Assembly: GCA_035515515.1 (NCBI GenBank)
Contig: DATJBC010000108.1
Location: forward strand, 1 to 63,732
DNA length: 63,732 nucleotides
Direction of reading: 5' to 3'
From: DATJBC01 sp035515515
Lineage (GTDB): Bacteria; Actinomycetota; Acidimicrobiia; Acidimicrobiales; UBA8190
The notes below the pieces were generated by a model. That model worked only from the letters and a program-made list of their open reading frames with translations, was not told the DNA's origin and did not search any database. The first letter of the stretch is position 1. Every line of letters begins with the position of its first letter. This document shows positions 33,503-42,201 of the stretch, one piece after another. A program made the translations under genes and the position numbers.

Positions 33503-34474
33503 TCAGCTACGGGCCTTGAGCGCCTCGATCAGCTTGGGCACGACCTTGTGCACGTCGCCCACGATGCCCAGGTCGGCCACCGAGAAGATGGGCGCGTCCT
33601 GGTCCTTGTTGATGGCGACGATGTTCTTCGACCCCTTCATGCCCACCAGGTGCTGGGTGGCGCCCGAGATGCCGCAGGCGATGTAGACGGTGGGCTTCAC
33701 GGTCTTGCCCGTCTGGCCCACCTGGTGCGAGTACGGGACCCAGCCGGCGTCGACGATGGCCCGGCTGGCGCCCGCCGCGCCCCGGAGCAGCTTGGCCAGG
33801 TCCTCGATCATGGCGTAGTGCTCGGCCCCGCCCAGGCCGCGCCCCCCCGACACCACCACGTCGGCCTCGTCGAGCTTGGGGCCCGACAGCTCCTCCACGT
33901 GGTGGGCGAGCACCTTGGCGGCGTTGGTGGCACCCAGCTCGGGCACGGCCACGGCGCGCACCTCGGCGGCGGCCCCGCCGGCGGCCTCGGGGGCGAACGA
34001 CTTGGCCCGCACCACGAAGACCCACGGGCGGTCCCCGGTGAAGTGGGCGGTGGCCACCTGCGTCCCGCCGAAGAGCCCGTGCTGGGAGCGCACGTCCTCG
34101 CCCTCCACCGCCAGGCCCACGACGTTGGTGATGACCGGCGTGTCGAGGCGGGCCGACAGGCGCCCGGCGATGTCCCGGCCGTCGTAGCTGGCGGGCACCA
34201 GGACGACGTCGGGGCCGTTGCCCGCCCGCACGAGCTCGGCGATGGCGGCCGCCACCGGCGCGCCGGGGAGCACCTCGCCGATGTCGCCCACGTCGTGGAC
34301 GGTGGTGGCGCCGTAGTTGCCCAGCTCGCCGGCGGCCGTCGCCGTCTGCGCGCCCCAGGCCACCGCCTCGGTGGTGGAGGCCATCGAGCGGGCCTGGGTG
34401 AGCAGTTCCAGGGTGGTGGTGGTGGGGTTGCCGTCGACGACCTCGGCGACGACCCAGACCTTTTCGATCGACAT
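33503..34474 (-). CDS. etfA: Electron transfer flavoprotein alpha subunit
   Basis: 323-residue ETF-alpha. The C-terminal FAD-binding domain shows GGRGLGG, VPYSHQVGQTGKTVKP, YIACGISGATQHLVGMKGSKNIVAINKD and the closing DAPIFSVADLGIVGD. With EtfB it forms the soluble heterodimer carrying electrons from acyl-CoA and related dehydrogenases to ETF-quinone oxidoreductase. ATG 34474 has GAGGAGAG upstream. It is downstream of etfB by 42 bp. No ETF-QO or dehydrogenase gene is in the window. Confidence 0.97.
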   Translation of the reverse strand: MSIEKVWVVAEVVDGNPTTTTLELLTQARSMASTTEAVAWGAQTATAAGELGNYGATTVHDVGDIGEVLPGAPVAAAIAELVRAGNGPDVVLVPASYDGRDIAGRLSARLDTPVITNVVGLAVEGEDVRSQHGLFGGTQVATAHFTGDRPWVFVVRAKSFAPEAAGGAAAEVRAVAVPELGATNAAKVLAHHVEELSGPKLDEADVVVSGGRGLGGAEHYAMIEDLAKLLRGAAGASRAIVDAGWVPYSHQVGQTGKTVKPTVYIACGISGATQHLVGMKGSKNIVAINKDQDAPIFSVADLGIVGDVHKVVPKLIEALKARS

Positions 34475-34516
34475 CGTGTCTCGTCTCTCCTCGGTGATGG
34501 GAAGGTGCGGGGCCGC

Positions 34517-35296
34517 TCAGACCAGCTTGAGCTGCTCGAGGAACCGCACGACGTGCTCGTGACCGTCGCCCTCGTCGACGACGATCTCGCCGGCCCCGCG
34601 CTCGTCGGCGGGGACCACCTCGGTGACCTCCTGGCGGGACCCGGCCGCCCCCACCTGGGAGGCGTCGAGGCCGAGGTCGGCCACCGTGAGCTGCTCCACG
34701 GGCTTGGACTTGGCCGCCATGATCCCCTTGAACGACGGGTACCGGGGCTCGACGACGCCGGCCGTGACGGTGACGACGGCGGGGAGCGGCGACTCGACCT
34801 CGTCGTAGCCGGCCTCGGTCTGGCGGTCGACGCGCACACGCCCGTCGCCCACCGACACCTTCTTGGCGAAGGTGATGGCGGGCAGGCCGAGGAGCTCGGC
34901 GACCTGCACCGGGGTGGTGCCCGTGTAGCCGTCGGTCGACTCGGTGGCGGCGATGACGAGGTCGGGCTGGACCCGCTCGATCGCCTTGGCGAGGACCTTC
35001 GCCGTGGACAGCGCGTCGGAGCCCTTCAGCGCGTCGTCGCTCACCAAGATGGCCTTGGCCGCCCCCATGGCGAGGGCGGTGCGCAGTCCCGAGGTCTCCC
35101 CCGCGGGGGCCATCGACACCAGCGTGACCTCGCCGCCGCCGGCCTCGTCGGCCAGCTGCAGGCCCATCTCCACGCCGTAGGCGTCGGAGTCGTCCATGAT
35201 CAGCTTGCCCTCCCTGACCAGGGTGTGGGTCTGGGGGTCGAGGGCCGCGGGGGCGGCCGGATCGGGGATCTGTTTCACGCACACGACGACGTTCAT
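34517..35296 (-). CDS. etfB: Electron transfer flavoprotein beta subunit
   Basis: 259-residue ETF-beta, the AMP-binding partner of EtfA. It starts MNVVVCVKQIPDPAAP and has GLQLADEAGG, LAKAIERVQPDLVIAATESTDGYTGTTPVQVAELLG and the family signature region VVEPRYPSFKGIMAAKSKPVE. It is first in the etfBA operon. The single-FAD, non-bifurcating type is assumed; the sequence alone does not settle that. Confidence 0.97.
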   Translation of the reverse strand: MNVVVCVKQIPDPAAPAALDPQTHTLVREGKLIMDDSDAYGVEMGLQLADEAGGGEVTLVSMAPAGETSGLRTALAMGAAKAILVSDDALKGSDALSTAKVLAKAIERVQPDLVIAATESTDGYTGTTPVQVAELLGLPAITFAKKVSVGDGRVRVDRQTEAGYDEVESPLPAVVTVTAGVVEPRYPSFKGIMAAKSKPVEQLTVADLGLDASQVGAAGSRQEVTEVVPADERGAGEIVVDEGDGHEHVVRFLEQLKLV

Positions 35297-35357
35297 GGCC
35301 TCGATTGTCCCCGAGAACCCCCCGCGGCGACCAATCCGCGCCGGCCCTCGGCGGGCG

Positions 35358-36113
35358 TCAGGCCAGCTGGGCCAGGGTCTGCGCCACGCGATCGGTGATC
35401 ACGGCGTCGACCCCGGCGCCCACCACGGCGTCGAGGTCCTCGGCCCGGTTCACGGTCCAGGTCACCACGGCCAGTCCGAGGTCGTGCGCCCGGGCCACGA
35501 GGTCGCGGTCGACCTGGCGGTGATGGGGGTGGAGGGCCGCGCAGCCGAGCGACACGGCGGTGTCGAGCGCCGGGCCGGCCTCGAGGCCCGGGTGGACGAG
35601 GAGCCCCATGGCGGGCGCGGCGGCGCCGCCCAGGCGCTCGGCGGCGGCGGCGAGCGCCCCGAGGGCGTCGGGCCAGAACGAGGACACCACCACGCGCGCC
35701 GGCCACCGGTCCCCCCCGGCGCCGCCCGCGGCGAGCAGGCCCGCCACGTCGGCGGAGACCCGGTTGGCCTGGTCGAAGCCGGCGTCGGTCGGGAGGTTCT
35801 TGATCTCGACGTTGACGACGGCACCGTCGCACGCGGCCAGGGCCTCGCCCAGGGTGGGGACCCAGCCCGGCAGCTCGTCTCGTCGTCGGTCGTGGACCGG
35901 TCCCGCGCCCTCGACGGCGGCGTCGTGGTGGACGACGAGCGCCCCGTCCACGGTGCGGCGCACGTCGAGCTCCACGCCGTCGGCGCCGGCCGCCAGCGCG
36001 CCGGCGAAGGCCTCCACGGTGTTCTCGCGCCACGGGCCCGCCCCGCCCCTGTGGGCGAGGACCCCCACGGCGTGGCGCCAGGCGCCGAGCGGGTCGGGTG
36101 CCACGCCGGGCAC
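35358..36113 (-). CDS. Glycerophosphodiester phosphodiesterase
   Basis: 251-residue GDPD-family TIM-barrel enzyme that hydrolyses deacylated phospholipid head groups to glycerol 3-phosphate and alcohol. Catalytic and metal motifs: AHRGGAGPWRENT, GVELDVRRTVDGALVVHHD, the VNVEIKN strand and the late VVTWTVNRAEDL with GVDAVITDR. No signal peptide, so cytoplasmic. The start is a GTG at 36113, with a second possible GTG three codons later. It is divergent from whiB, 306 bp away. Confidence 0.92.
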   Translation of the reverse strand: MPGVAPDPLGAWRHAVGVLAHRGGAGPWRENTVEAFAGALAAGADGVELDVRRTVDGALVVHHDAAVEGAGPVHDRRRDELPGWVPTLGEALAACDGAVVNVEIKNLPTDAGFDQANRVSADVAGLLAAGGAGGDRWPARVVVSSFWPDALGALAAAAERLGGAAAPAMGLLVHPGLEAGPALDTAVSLGCAALHPHHRQVDRDLVARAHDLGLAVVTWTVNRAEDLDAVVGAGVDAVITDRVAQTLAQLA

Positions 36114-36296
36114 GCTACGCCGGGGCGGCCGGGGCCCCGCTCGGGGCGGGCCCGACGGGCATCGAGACGGAGGGGTCGCCCGAGCTCCGCAGCCCGCCGG
36201 TCACCCAATTGGCCCGCGTCGTCCGGGCCCTTCTCCCGCTGGTCCACGACTTCTCGTGCCCTTCGGTGTCCTTTCGCGCTTGCGGCCCCGTCGCGC

Positions 36297-36326
36297 TTGG
36301 GACTACCTTCACGATCATCCTGTAAT
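36297..36326 (+). promoter_or_regulatory. Promoter of whiB (-35 TTGGGA, -10 TGTAAT)
   Basis: TTGGGA at 36297-36302 and TGTAAT at 36321-36326 are separated by 18 bp, close to the vegetative consensus. The predicted transcript would start near 36333 and have a leader of about 87 nt ahead of the GTG at 36420. Confidence 0.6.
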
Positions 36327-36333
36327 CCACAGC

Positions 36334-36350
36334 GGTCAACCCCTGTGACC
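36334..36350. promoter_or_regulatory. Inverted repeat GGTCA-N7-TGACC at the whiB start of transcription
   Basis: Perfect 5-bp half sites with a 7-bp spacer, beginning at the predicted +1 of whiB. A protein bound there would act as a repressor or roadblock. A wider TGTGA...TCACA pair (36344-36372) surrounds it but with 18-nt spacing. Confidence 0.4.
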
Positions 36351-36419
36351 AGCCAAGTGAACAGGATCACAAGTCGAACGCGCAGGGCCCGGGACGGCAC
36401 GGTACCGGAGGAGGTCATC

Positions 36420-36710
36420 GTGGCACTCATGTGGAACCGCTCGGTCGAGTGGGATGCCGACGATTGGCGCAAGCTGGCGGCGTGCCGCTACACCGAGCCC
36501 GACCTCTTCTTCCCCATCGGCACCACGGGCCCCGCCGTCGACCAGATCGAGGCGGCCAAGCGGGTGTGCCGGGCGTGTGAGGCCATCGAGCCCTGCCTCG
36601 AGTTCGCCCTGGCCACCAACCAGGAGTCGGGCATCTGGGGCGGCACCTCCGAGGAGGAGCGCCGCAAGCTGCGCAAGGCCTGGCTCGCCGCCCGCCGCCG
36701 CGCCTCGTAG
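36420..36710 (+). CDS. whiB1: WhiB-family iron-sulfur transcriptional regulator (WhiB1-like)
   Basis: 96-residue regulator found only in actinobacteria and their phages. Four cluster Cys are at positions 22, 50, 53 and 59 (C-x27-C-x2-C-x5-C), followed by the GIWGG turn and a basic C-terminal helix ERRKLRKAWLAARRR. WhiB1 proteins bind a NO-sensitive [4Fe-4S] cluster and contact the main sigma factor. Start GTG 36420 has GGAGGAGG upstream. It has its own promoter and a hairpin after the stop. The PdtaS-like gene 4 kb away recalls the whiB1-pdtaS neighbourhood of Mycobacterium, supporting the WhiB1 assignment. Confidence 0.88.
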   Translation: MALMWNRSVEWDADDWRKLAACRYTEPDLFFPIGTTGPAVDQIEAAKRVCRACEAIEPCLEFALATNQESGIWGGTSEEERRKLRKAWLAARRRAS

Positions 36711-36744
36711 CCCTCCCGCCGCCGCTCCCCCGCCCCCCGACCCC

Positions 36745-36768
36745 GACCCCGGAGCATCCTCCGGGGTC
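36745..36768 (+). terminator. Terminator-like hairpin after whiB
   Basis: Perfect 9-bp inverted repeat GACCCCGGA/TCCGGGGTC with a 6-nt loop GCATCC, 34 nt past the whiB stop. No T run follows, as is usual for high-GC actinobacterial hairpins. Confidence 0.55.
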
Positions 36769-36787
36769 GCTGCGCGCCCGGGCCCCG

Positions 36788-36816
36788 TCGACGCACCGCG
36801 AAACCCTCGGTATCCT
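36788..36816 (+). promoter_or_regulatory. Candidate promoter of the hybrid histidine kinase gene
   Basis: TCGACG (36788-36793) and TATCCT (36811-36816) with a 17-bp spacer; four of six -35 bases match. It lies about 60 bp before the ATG at 36877 in an AT-richer stretch. Confidence 0.45.
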
Positions 36817-36876
36817 CAATTCGCGGGGGACGCGCGACTTTTTCGAAGATCCTGTTCCTCGGCGAGAGGCGCCGCC

Positions 36877-39672
36877 ATGCGTTTTGCATCGGGAAGGCAG
36901 CGACTCGCCGCCAGGTGGGTCGACCGCTCGCTGCGGGCGAAGGGCCTCGTGGTCATCGCCGTCCCCGTGGCCATCCTGGTCCTCGTGCTGGCGACGACAC
37001 TGTGGTTCACCCACGCCGACGACCGCGCGCAGAGCATCGCGGGCCAGGCCCGTGAGCTCGTCGACTCGGCCACCACGCTGGAAAGCAGCCTGCTCTCGGC
37101 CCAGGCGGGCATCGGCTCCTACCTCCTCACGGGCGACGCCGACTTCGCGACCGCCTACTCCCGGGCCGCGGCGGTCATCCCCGGCCAGCTCGACCAGCTG
37201 GCGTCGAGCGCCGACACCGCCGACGGGGGGACGTCGAGCGCGGCCATCGTGCGCGACGCCCACCGGCTCGTCTTCGACATGTCCCAGCTGGCCCTGCAGC
37301 GGCCCAGTCGTGCCCCCGCGAGCGTGGTGCGCGCCCTGCTGCGCTTCAGCCAGAGCGAGACCCAGCGGCTGCGGGCCGACGTGGCGGCGTTCTCGGCCCG
37401 GCAGTCGGCCGTCATCGCCAGCCAGCACTCGGCCATCCGCAGCTCGGGCGACCTGCTCCCCGCCATCGCCATCGCCGCGGTGGTCCTGGCGCTGGCGGGC
37501 GGGGTGCTCGTGTCGCAGCTGTTCACCACGGGGGTGGTGACGCGCCTGCGGCGCCTGGAGCGGGCCACCGAGGCCATCGAGCGCGGCGAGGTCCCCGAGG
37601 GAGCGCCCACCGGGGGCGACGAGATCGGGCGCCTGTCGGCCCGGCTCCTCGACACGGCCACGCAGCTGCGCGAGCGCGCCGTGGAGCGGGACCGGGCCCG
37701 CACCGAGCTCGAGAACATCCTCACCGCCAGCCCGGTCGTGTCGCTGTGCTACGACGTGGCCAGCCGGCGCTTCTCCTACGCCAGCCCCAACATCGAGCGC
37801 CTGCTGGGCATGTCCGCCGAGCAGGCCATCGCGGACCCGGCCGCCGTCATGCGCCGGTTCCACCCCGACTCGCGCCACACCCTGGGCGCCATGCTGGTGG
37901 GCGGCGCCGGGCAGCACGGCGACAGGTTCCAGCTGCTGCTGCGCTTCCGTCGCGACCCCGACGCGGACGAGTGGCGGGAGGCCGAGGCGGTCTACACCGT
38001 GGAGACCGACGCCGCGGGGGCGCTGGTGTCGGTGGTGGCCTACGTCGTGGACGTCTCCGAGCGCTACGAGGCCTTGCGCGCCGCCGAGCACCGTCGCCTC
38101 CTGCTGGAGTCGATCTTCCACGCCTCGCCCGACACCATCGTGGTGCGCGACATGACCGGACGCGTCGTGATCGCCAGCTCGGCGCTCGCCGAGGTGATCG
38201 GGGCGGGAGCGCCGGCGCGCGCCGGCCAGGGCGGGGCGGCCCCCGCGGACCGCCGCGTCCTCGAGGACCTCATCGCCCGCTGCCTGGCCGGGGAGCGCGG
38301 AGCGACGCCCGTGGTGACGACGGGCCGCCTGCCCTCGGGCGAGATCCGCACCTTCGAGACCCGGGCCCGGCCCGTCCTGGACCGCGACGGGCAGGTCACG
38401 GGCACGGTCACCGTGTCGCGCGACGTGACCGACCGGGTTCGGCTGGAGCACTCCCTGCGGCACGCCTCGTCGGCGGCCGAGCGGGCGAGTGACGCCAAGA
38501 GCGAGTTCCTGTCCCGCATGAGCCACGAGCTGCGCACCCCGCTCAACGCCATCCTGGGGTTCGCGCAGCTCCTCGAGCTCGACGCCCTGCCCGGCGAGCA
38601 GCGCATGAGCGTGGAGCAGATCCTGATCGCCGGGCGCCACCTCCTGGCGCTCATCAACGAGGTGCTCGACATCTCACGGATCGAAGCCGGGCGGGTGTCG
38701 CTGTCGACCGAGCCGGTCGAGGTGCGCGACCTCCTGGAGGAGGTGGCGACGCTGCTCGCCCCCGTGGCCGAGGGCGCCAAGGTGGAGCTGGCGGTGGACG
38801 TCGAGGGGGCGCGGGGCCGTTACGTGCGCGCCGATCGCCAGCGCCTCCTGCAGGTGCTGCTCAACCTGGGGTCCAACGCGGTCAAGTACAACCACCGCGG
38901 CGGGTCGGTGTCGTTCCAGACCGAGCCGGCCGACACCGGCCGCGTGCGCTTCGAGGTGCGCGACAGCGGCCCCGGCATCCCCTACGAGCAGCAGGACCAG
39001 CTCTTCGTGCCGTTCGCGCGCCTGGGGGCCGAGCGCTCGGCCATCGAGGGCACGGGGGTGGGCCTCGCCTTGTCGAAGCAACTGGTCGAGGTCATGGCGG
39101 GCGCCATCGGCGTGGAGTCGGTGCCGGGACACGGGTCGACCTTCTGGGTGGAGCTCCTGGCGTGCGACCCCCCGGCGCCGTCGGGGACCGAGCCCGCCGG
39201 GGCCCCCGGGCGGGAGGGCGGGACCCCGCCGCTCGCCGCCCTGGCCGGGGCGCCCGCCGACCACGTCGACGCCGGCGAGGGCCCGGCGGTCACCGTCCTG
39301 CACGTGGAGGACAACCCGTCCAACGCCTCGCTCGTGGAGCAGGTGCTGTCCAAGCGCCCCTGCGTCCGCCTGGTGTCGGCCGCCGAGGGGCGCTCGGGGC
39401 TCGAACTGGCCCGGCGGCACCATCCCGACCTCGTCCTGCTCGACCTCCACCTCCCCGACCTCCCCGGCGACGAGCTGCTCCACCGGCTCAAGACGCTGCC
39501 TGAACTGGCCGACACCAAGGTGGTCGTGGTGAGCGCGGACGCCACCCCCAGCCGCATCAGGGGCATGCTCGACCTCGGGGTCGAGGGCTACCTGACCAAG
39601 CCGGTGGACGTGGAGGCGCTCCTGCGGCTCGTGGACCACGAGATCGGAGTGAAACAGGGTGCGACCCGCTGA
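36877..39672 (+). CDS. Hybrid sensor histidine kinase (CHASE3-like, HAMP, two PAS, HisKA, HATPase, receiver)
   Basis: 931-residue membrane kinase. Order: membrane helix about 22-45; outside CHASE3-like helical sensor about 46-185; second helix about 188-210; HAMP to about 262; PAS 1 about 275-405 (LTASPVVSLCYDV); PAS 2 about 412-530 (IFHASPDTIVVRDMTGRVV); HisKA with SHELRTPLN and phospho-acceptor His550; ATPase domain with NLGSNAVKYN, DSGPGIP and GTGVGLAL; C-terminal receiver about 807-925 with Asp856 in LLDLHLP and the YLTKPVD lysine. The OmpR-type regulator encoded 212 bp downstream is the likely output partner. Signal unknown. Confidence 0.93.
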   Translation: MRFASGRQRLAARWVDRSLRAKGLVVIAVPVAILVLVLATTLWFTHADDRAQSIAGQARELVDSATTLESSLLSAQAGIGSYLLTGDADFATAYSRAAAVIPGQLDQLASSADTADGGTSSAAIVRDAHRLVFDMSQLALQRPSRAPASVVRALLRFSQSETQRLRADVAAFSARQSAVIASQHSAIRSSGDLLPAIAIAAVVLALAGGVLVSQLFTTGVVTRLRRLERATEAIERGEVPEGAPTGGDEIGRLSARLLDTATQLRERAVERDRARTELENILTASPVVSLCYDVASRRFSYASPNIERLLGMSAEQAIADPAAVMRRFHPDSRHTLGAMLVGGAGQHGDRFQLLLRFRRDPDADEWREAEAVYTVETDAAGALVSVVAYVVDVSERYEALRAAEHRRLLLESIFHASPDTIVVRDMTGRVVIASSALAEVIGAGAPARAGQGGAAPADRRVLEDLIARCLAGERGATPVVTTGRLPSGEIRTFETRARPVLDRDGQVTGTVTVSRDVTDRVRLEHSLRHASSAAERASDAKSEFLSRMSHELRTPLNAILGFAQLLELDALPGEQRMSVEQILIAGRHLLALINEVLDISRIEAGRVSLSTEPVEVRDLLEEVATLLAPVAEGAKVELAVDVEGARGRYVRADRQRLLQVLLNLGSNAVKYNHRGGSVSFQTEPADTGRVRFEVRDSGPGIPYEQQDQLFVPFARLGAERSAIEGTGVGLALSKQLVEVMAGAIGVESVPGHGSTFWVELLACDPPAPSGTEPAGAPGREGGTPPLAALAGAPADHVDAGEGPAVTVLHVEDNPSNASLVEQVLSKRPCVRLVSAAEGRSGLELARRHHPDLVLLDLHLPDLPGDELLHRLKTLPELADTKVVVVSADATPSRIRGMLDLGVEGYLTKPVDVEALLRLVDHEIGVKQGATR

Positions 39673-39884
39673 CCAGCCCGGACGCGTCGGGGCGCGGAAG
39701 AACACCCCGTCGCGCCCGTTCCCAGCACGATGGGCGGGGCCTCGCACACGCACACCTCGTGGTCGAGGCCAAGCACGCAGCGTGATTGGCGCCTCCGTGC
39801 CCTCGCAGTCGGCAACAATGCAGGGGCGGTCGTCGGGGGGCAGCACGACCAGTGGGCGGACGACGGGCAACCGGAGGTAGGTCT

Positions 39885-40592
39885 GTGACTCTGACCGACG
39901 AAGACCACATGGTGCTGGTGGCCGAGGACGACTCGGCCAGCCGCACCGCCACCAGGCTCTTCCTGCAGCGCGTGGGCTACCGGGTCGGCGAGGCCGCCGA
40001 CGGCCCCGCCACGCTGCGGGAGGCGAGCCTGGGCCGCTACGACCTCGTGGTCCTGGACCTCGGGCTCCCCGGACTCGACGGCGAGGAGGTCCTCGCCCGC
40101 CTGCGCCGCGACAGCGCCCTGCCCGTCATCGTGCTCACGGGCCGGTCCGAGGAGGCCGAGCGCGTGCGGGTCCTGAACCTGGGCGCCGACGACTACGTCG
40201 TGAAGCCCTGCTCGCTCCCCGAGCTCGAGGCGCGCATCCGCGCCGTGCTGCGGCGGGGCCAGCCCACGCAGTCCGCCAACCAGATCGAGCACGGCGGGCT
40301 GATCGTGGACCGCGCCGCGCACCGCGTGATGGTGGACGGCGAGACCGTCGACCTCACGCCCAAGGAGTTCGACCTCCTGGCCTTCCTGGCCGCCACCCCG
40401 GACCAGGTCTTCACCCGGGAGGAGCTCCTCGAGCACGTGTGGGGGTCCACCCAGGAGTGGCAGGACCCGGCCACCGTCACCGAGCACGTCCGGCGGCTGC
40501 GGCTCAAGCTCGAGCCCGACCCGGGCGCCCCGCGCTGGCTGCACACGGTGCGCGGCATCGGCTACCGCTTCTCGGCCGTCCCCACGCCGTGA
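39885..40592 (+). CDS. OmpR/PhoB-family response regulator
   Basis: 235-residue regulator. The receiver has the acidic pair in VAEDDSAS, the phospho-acceptor Asp in VVLDLGLPG, the switch Thr in IVLTGR and Lys in YVVKPCS. The winged-helix DNA-binding domain shows DLTPKEFDLLAFLAATPDQVFTREELLEHVWG and LHTVRGIGYRF. GTG 39885 follows GGAGGTAGG. The gene lies 212 bp after the hybrid kinase gene, so the two probably form a phosphorelay, though the kinase's own receiver makes transfer order uncertain. Convergent with the PdtaS-like gene. Confidence 0.93.
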   Translation: MTLTDEDHMVLVAEDDSASRTATRLFLQRVGYRVGEAADGPATLREASLGRYDLVVLDLGLPGLDGEEVLARLRRDSALPVIVLTGRSEEAERVRVLNLGADDYVVKPCSLPELEARIRAVLRRGQPTQSANQIEHGGLIVDRAAHRVMVDGETVDLTPKEFDLLAFLAATPDQVFTREELLEHVWGSTQEWQDPATVTEHVRRLRLKLEPDPGAPRWLHTVRGIGYRFSAVPTP

Positions 40593-40644
40593 CCGGCGGC
40601 GCCGCCGCGCCGGCGCCCCCCGTCGTGGCCCTCGCCCCGCGCCC

Positions 40645-42201
40645 CTAGCGCAGCACGCCCGCGGGGTCGTGGACGGGGAGCTCGATGGTGACGAGCGTGC
40701 CCCCGTTGCTCTCCATGGAGATCGACCCCTCGAGCTGGCTGGTGACGAGGTCGCGCACGATGGACAGCCCCAGGCTGGTGGTGTCGTCGATGGTGAAGCC
40801 CGGCGGCAGGCCGCACCCGTCGTCATGCACCTGCAGCGTGAGCCGCCCGGCGTCGTTGGCCAGGGTGAGCCGGACGTGGCCGACCGTCTCCTTCGCGCCC
40901 TCCTCGGGGAGCGCGTCGCCCGACAGCGCCGGGAAGGCGTGCTCGACGGCGTTCTGCAACAGCTCGGCGAGCACCACGGCGAGCGGCGTGGCGACGTCGG
41001 CGGCGACGTCGCCGACGTCCCCGTCGACCTCGATGACGATGCGGCCGCCCGTCACCACCGAGTCCTCGGCCATCCGGACCAGCGAACCCACGATCTCGTC
41101 GAAGGGGACGTCGTCGCCGGGCTCGCGCGACAGGATCTCGTGCACCAGGGCGATCGAGCGCACCCGCCGCTCGGCCTCGCGTAGCGCCTCCTGTCCCTTG
41201 CCCGGCTCGAGGCGCCGCGCCTGGAGCCGCAAGAGCGACGAGATCGTCTGGAGGTTGTTCTTCACGCGGTGGTGCACCTCGCGGATGGCCGCGTCCTTCG
41301 AGAGCAGCAGGCGGTCCAGCCGGCGCAGGTCGGTGACGTCGCGCAGCAGCACCATGGCCCCGGTGACGGTGCCATGGTCGAGCAAGGGCGTGCACTGCAT
41401 GAGCACGATGACGTCCGGCCGCCGCTCGACCTCCTCGGTCACCGGGCACCCGTCGCGCAGCGCCCAGTCCAGGGCGGTGTCGTCGATGCCGAGGTCAGAC
41501 AGCCGCCGGCCCTCGGCGTTGTCGGTGATGTTCATGCGGTGCAGCGCGCTGATGGCGTTGGGCGAGGCGTAGCGGATGTAGCCGTCGGGGTCGACGAGGA
41601 CCAGGCCGTCACCCACCCGGGGTGCGTCCTCGATGGTGAAGTCCTCGCCCGCGAAGGGGAACTCGCCGGCCAGGACCATGTCGGCCAGGCGCGTGTAGAG
41701 GTCGCGGTAGACGCGCTCGAGGCGCCCGGCCCGGCGGTCCTCGCGCGGCGCCACGCGCACGATGACGGCGATGGGCTCGCCCCCGTGGCGGACGGGCACC
41801 GATTCGAGCTGGGCCGTCTCGGGGACGGCCGGCACCTCGCCGGTGTCGCGGACGTCGAGGTCATGGCTGGCCAGCCGGGTGAGCACGGGGACGGGGATCA
41901 CGGCGATGCCCGACACCTTGGCCCCGGTGCGCAGGGCCTCGGTGACCACGGGCCAGTCCTCGCTGTCGACCACCTGGCCCACCAGGTCGACCCGCAACAG
42001 GGTGGACCACGTGGTGGGGCGGATCTGGCCCAGCACCACGAGCTGCGCCCCGGCCGAGCCCGCCACCGGCGCCACCAGGAGCAGGTCCGAGAACGACAGG
42101 TCCGACAGCACCCCCCAGGACCCGAGCAGGCGCTGCAGGTGGTCGAGGCTGGGGGTGTCGAGCCCGGTGAGATGGGCCGCCAGCTCGCCCGGCGTCGTCA
42201 C
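40645..42201 (-). CDS. pdtaS: PdtaS-like soluble sensor histidine kinase (N-terminal sensor, PAS, HisKA_2)
   Basis: 518-residue cytoplasmic kinase with no membrane helix. The N-terminal H_kinase_N-type sensor covers about residues 1-150, a PAS domain about 190-300 (GLVLVDPDGYIRYASPNAISALHRM), then the HisKA_2 dimerisation motif EVHHRVKNNLQTISSLLRLQARR and an ATPase domain with ELLQNAVEHAF and VHDDGCGLPPGF. This matches PdtaS of Mycobacterium, which phosphorylates the RNA-binding regulator PdtaR. No ANTAR regulator is nearby, so the partner is elsewhere. GTG 42201 overlaps the PHP gene stop by 4 bp. Confidence 0.88.
   Translation of the reverse strand: MTTPGELAAHLTGLDTPSLDHLQRLLGSWGVLSDLSFSDLLLVAPVAGSAGAQLVVLGQIRPTTWSTLLRVDLVGQVVDSEDWPVVTEALRTGAKVSGIAVIPVPVLTRLASHDLDVRDTGEVPAVPETAQLESVPVRHGGEPIAVIVRVAPREDRRAGRLERVYRDLYTRLADMVLAGEFPFAGEDFTIEDAPRVGDGLVLVDPDGYIRYASPNAISALHRMNITDNAEGRRLSDLGIDDTALDWALRDGCPVTEEVERRPDVIVLMQCTPLLDHGTVTGAMVLLRDVTDLRRLDRLLLSKDAAIREVHHRVKNNLQTISSLLRLQARRLEPGKGQEALREAERRVRSIALVHEILSREPGDDVPFDEIVGSLVRMAEDSVVTGGRIVIEVDGDVGDVAADVATPLAVVLAELLQNAVEHAFPALSGDALPEEGAKETVGHVRLTLANDAGRLTLQVHDDGCGLPPGFTIDDTTSLGLSIVRDLVTSQLEGSISMESNGGTLVTIELPVHDPAGVLR

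Larger units (their letters stand above)
36114..36419. other. 306-bp divergent promoter region between the GDPD gene and whiB
   Basis: No gene seen. The right part is AT-richer than its surroundings and contains a good promoter for whiB (36297-36326) and an inverted repeat GGTCA-N7-TGACC (36334-36350). The left part is plain GC-rich sequence. Confidence 0.55.

Noticed and set aside
36344..36372. CRP-like TGTGA...TCACA site upstream of whiB
   Set aside because: The half sites are 18 nt apart rather than 6, so a CRP-family dimer would not be expected to bind it as such.
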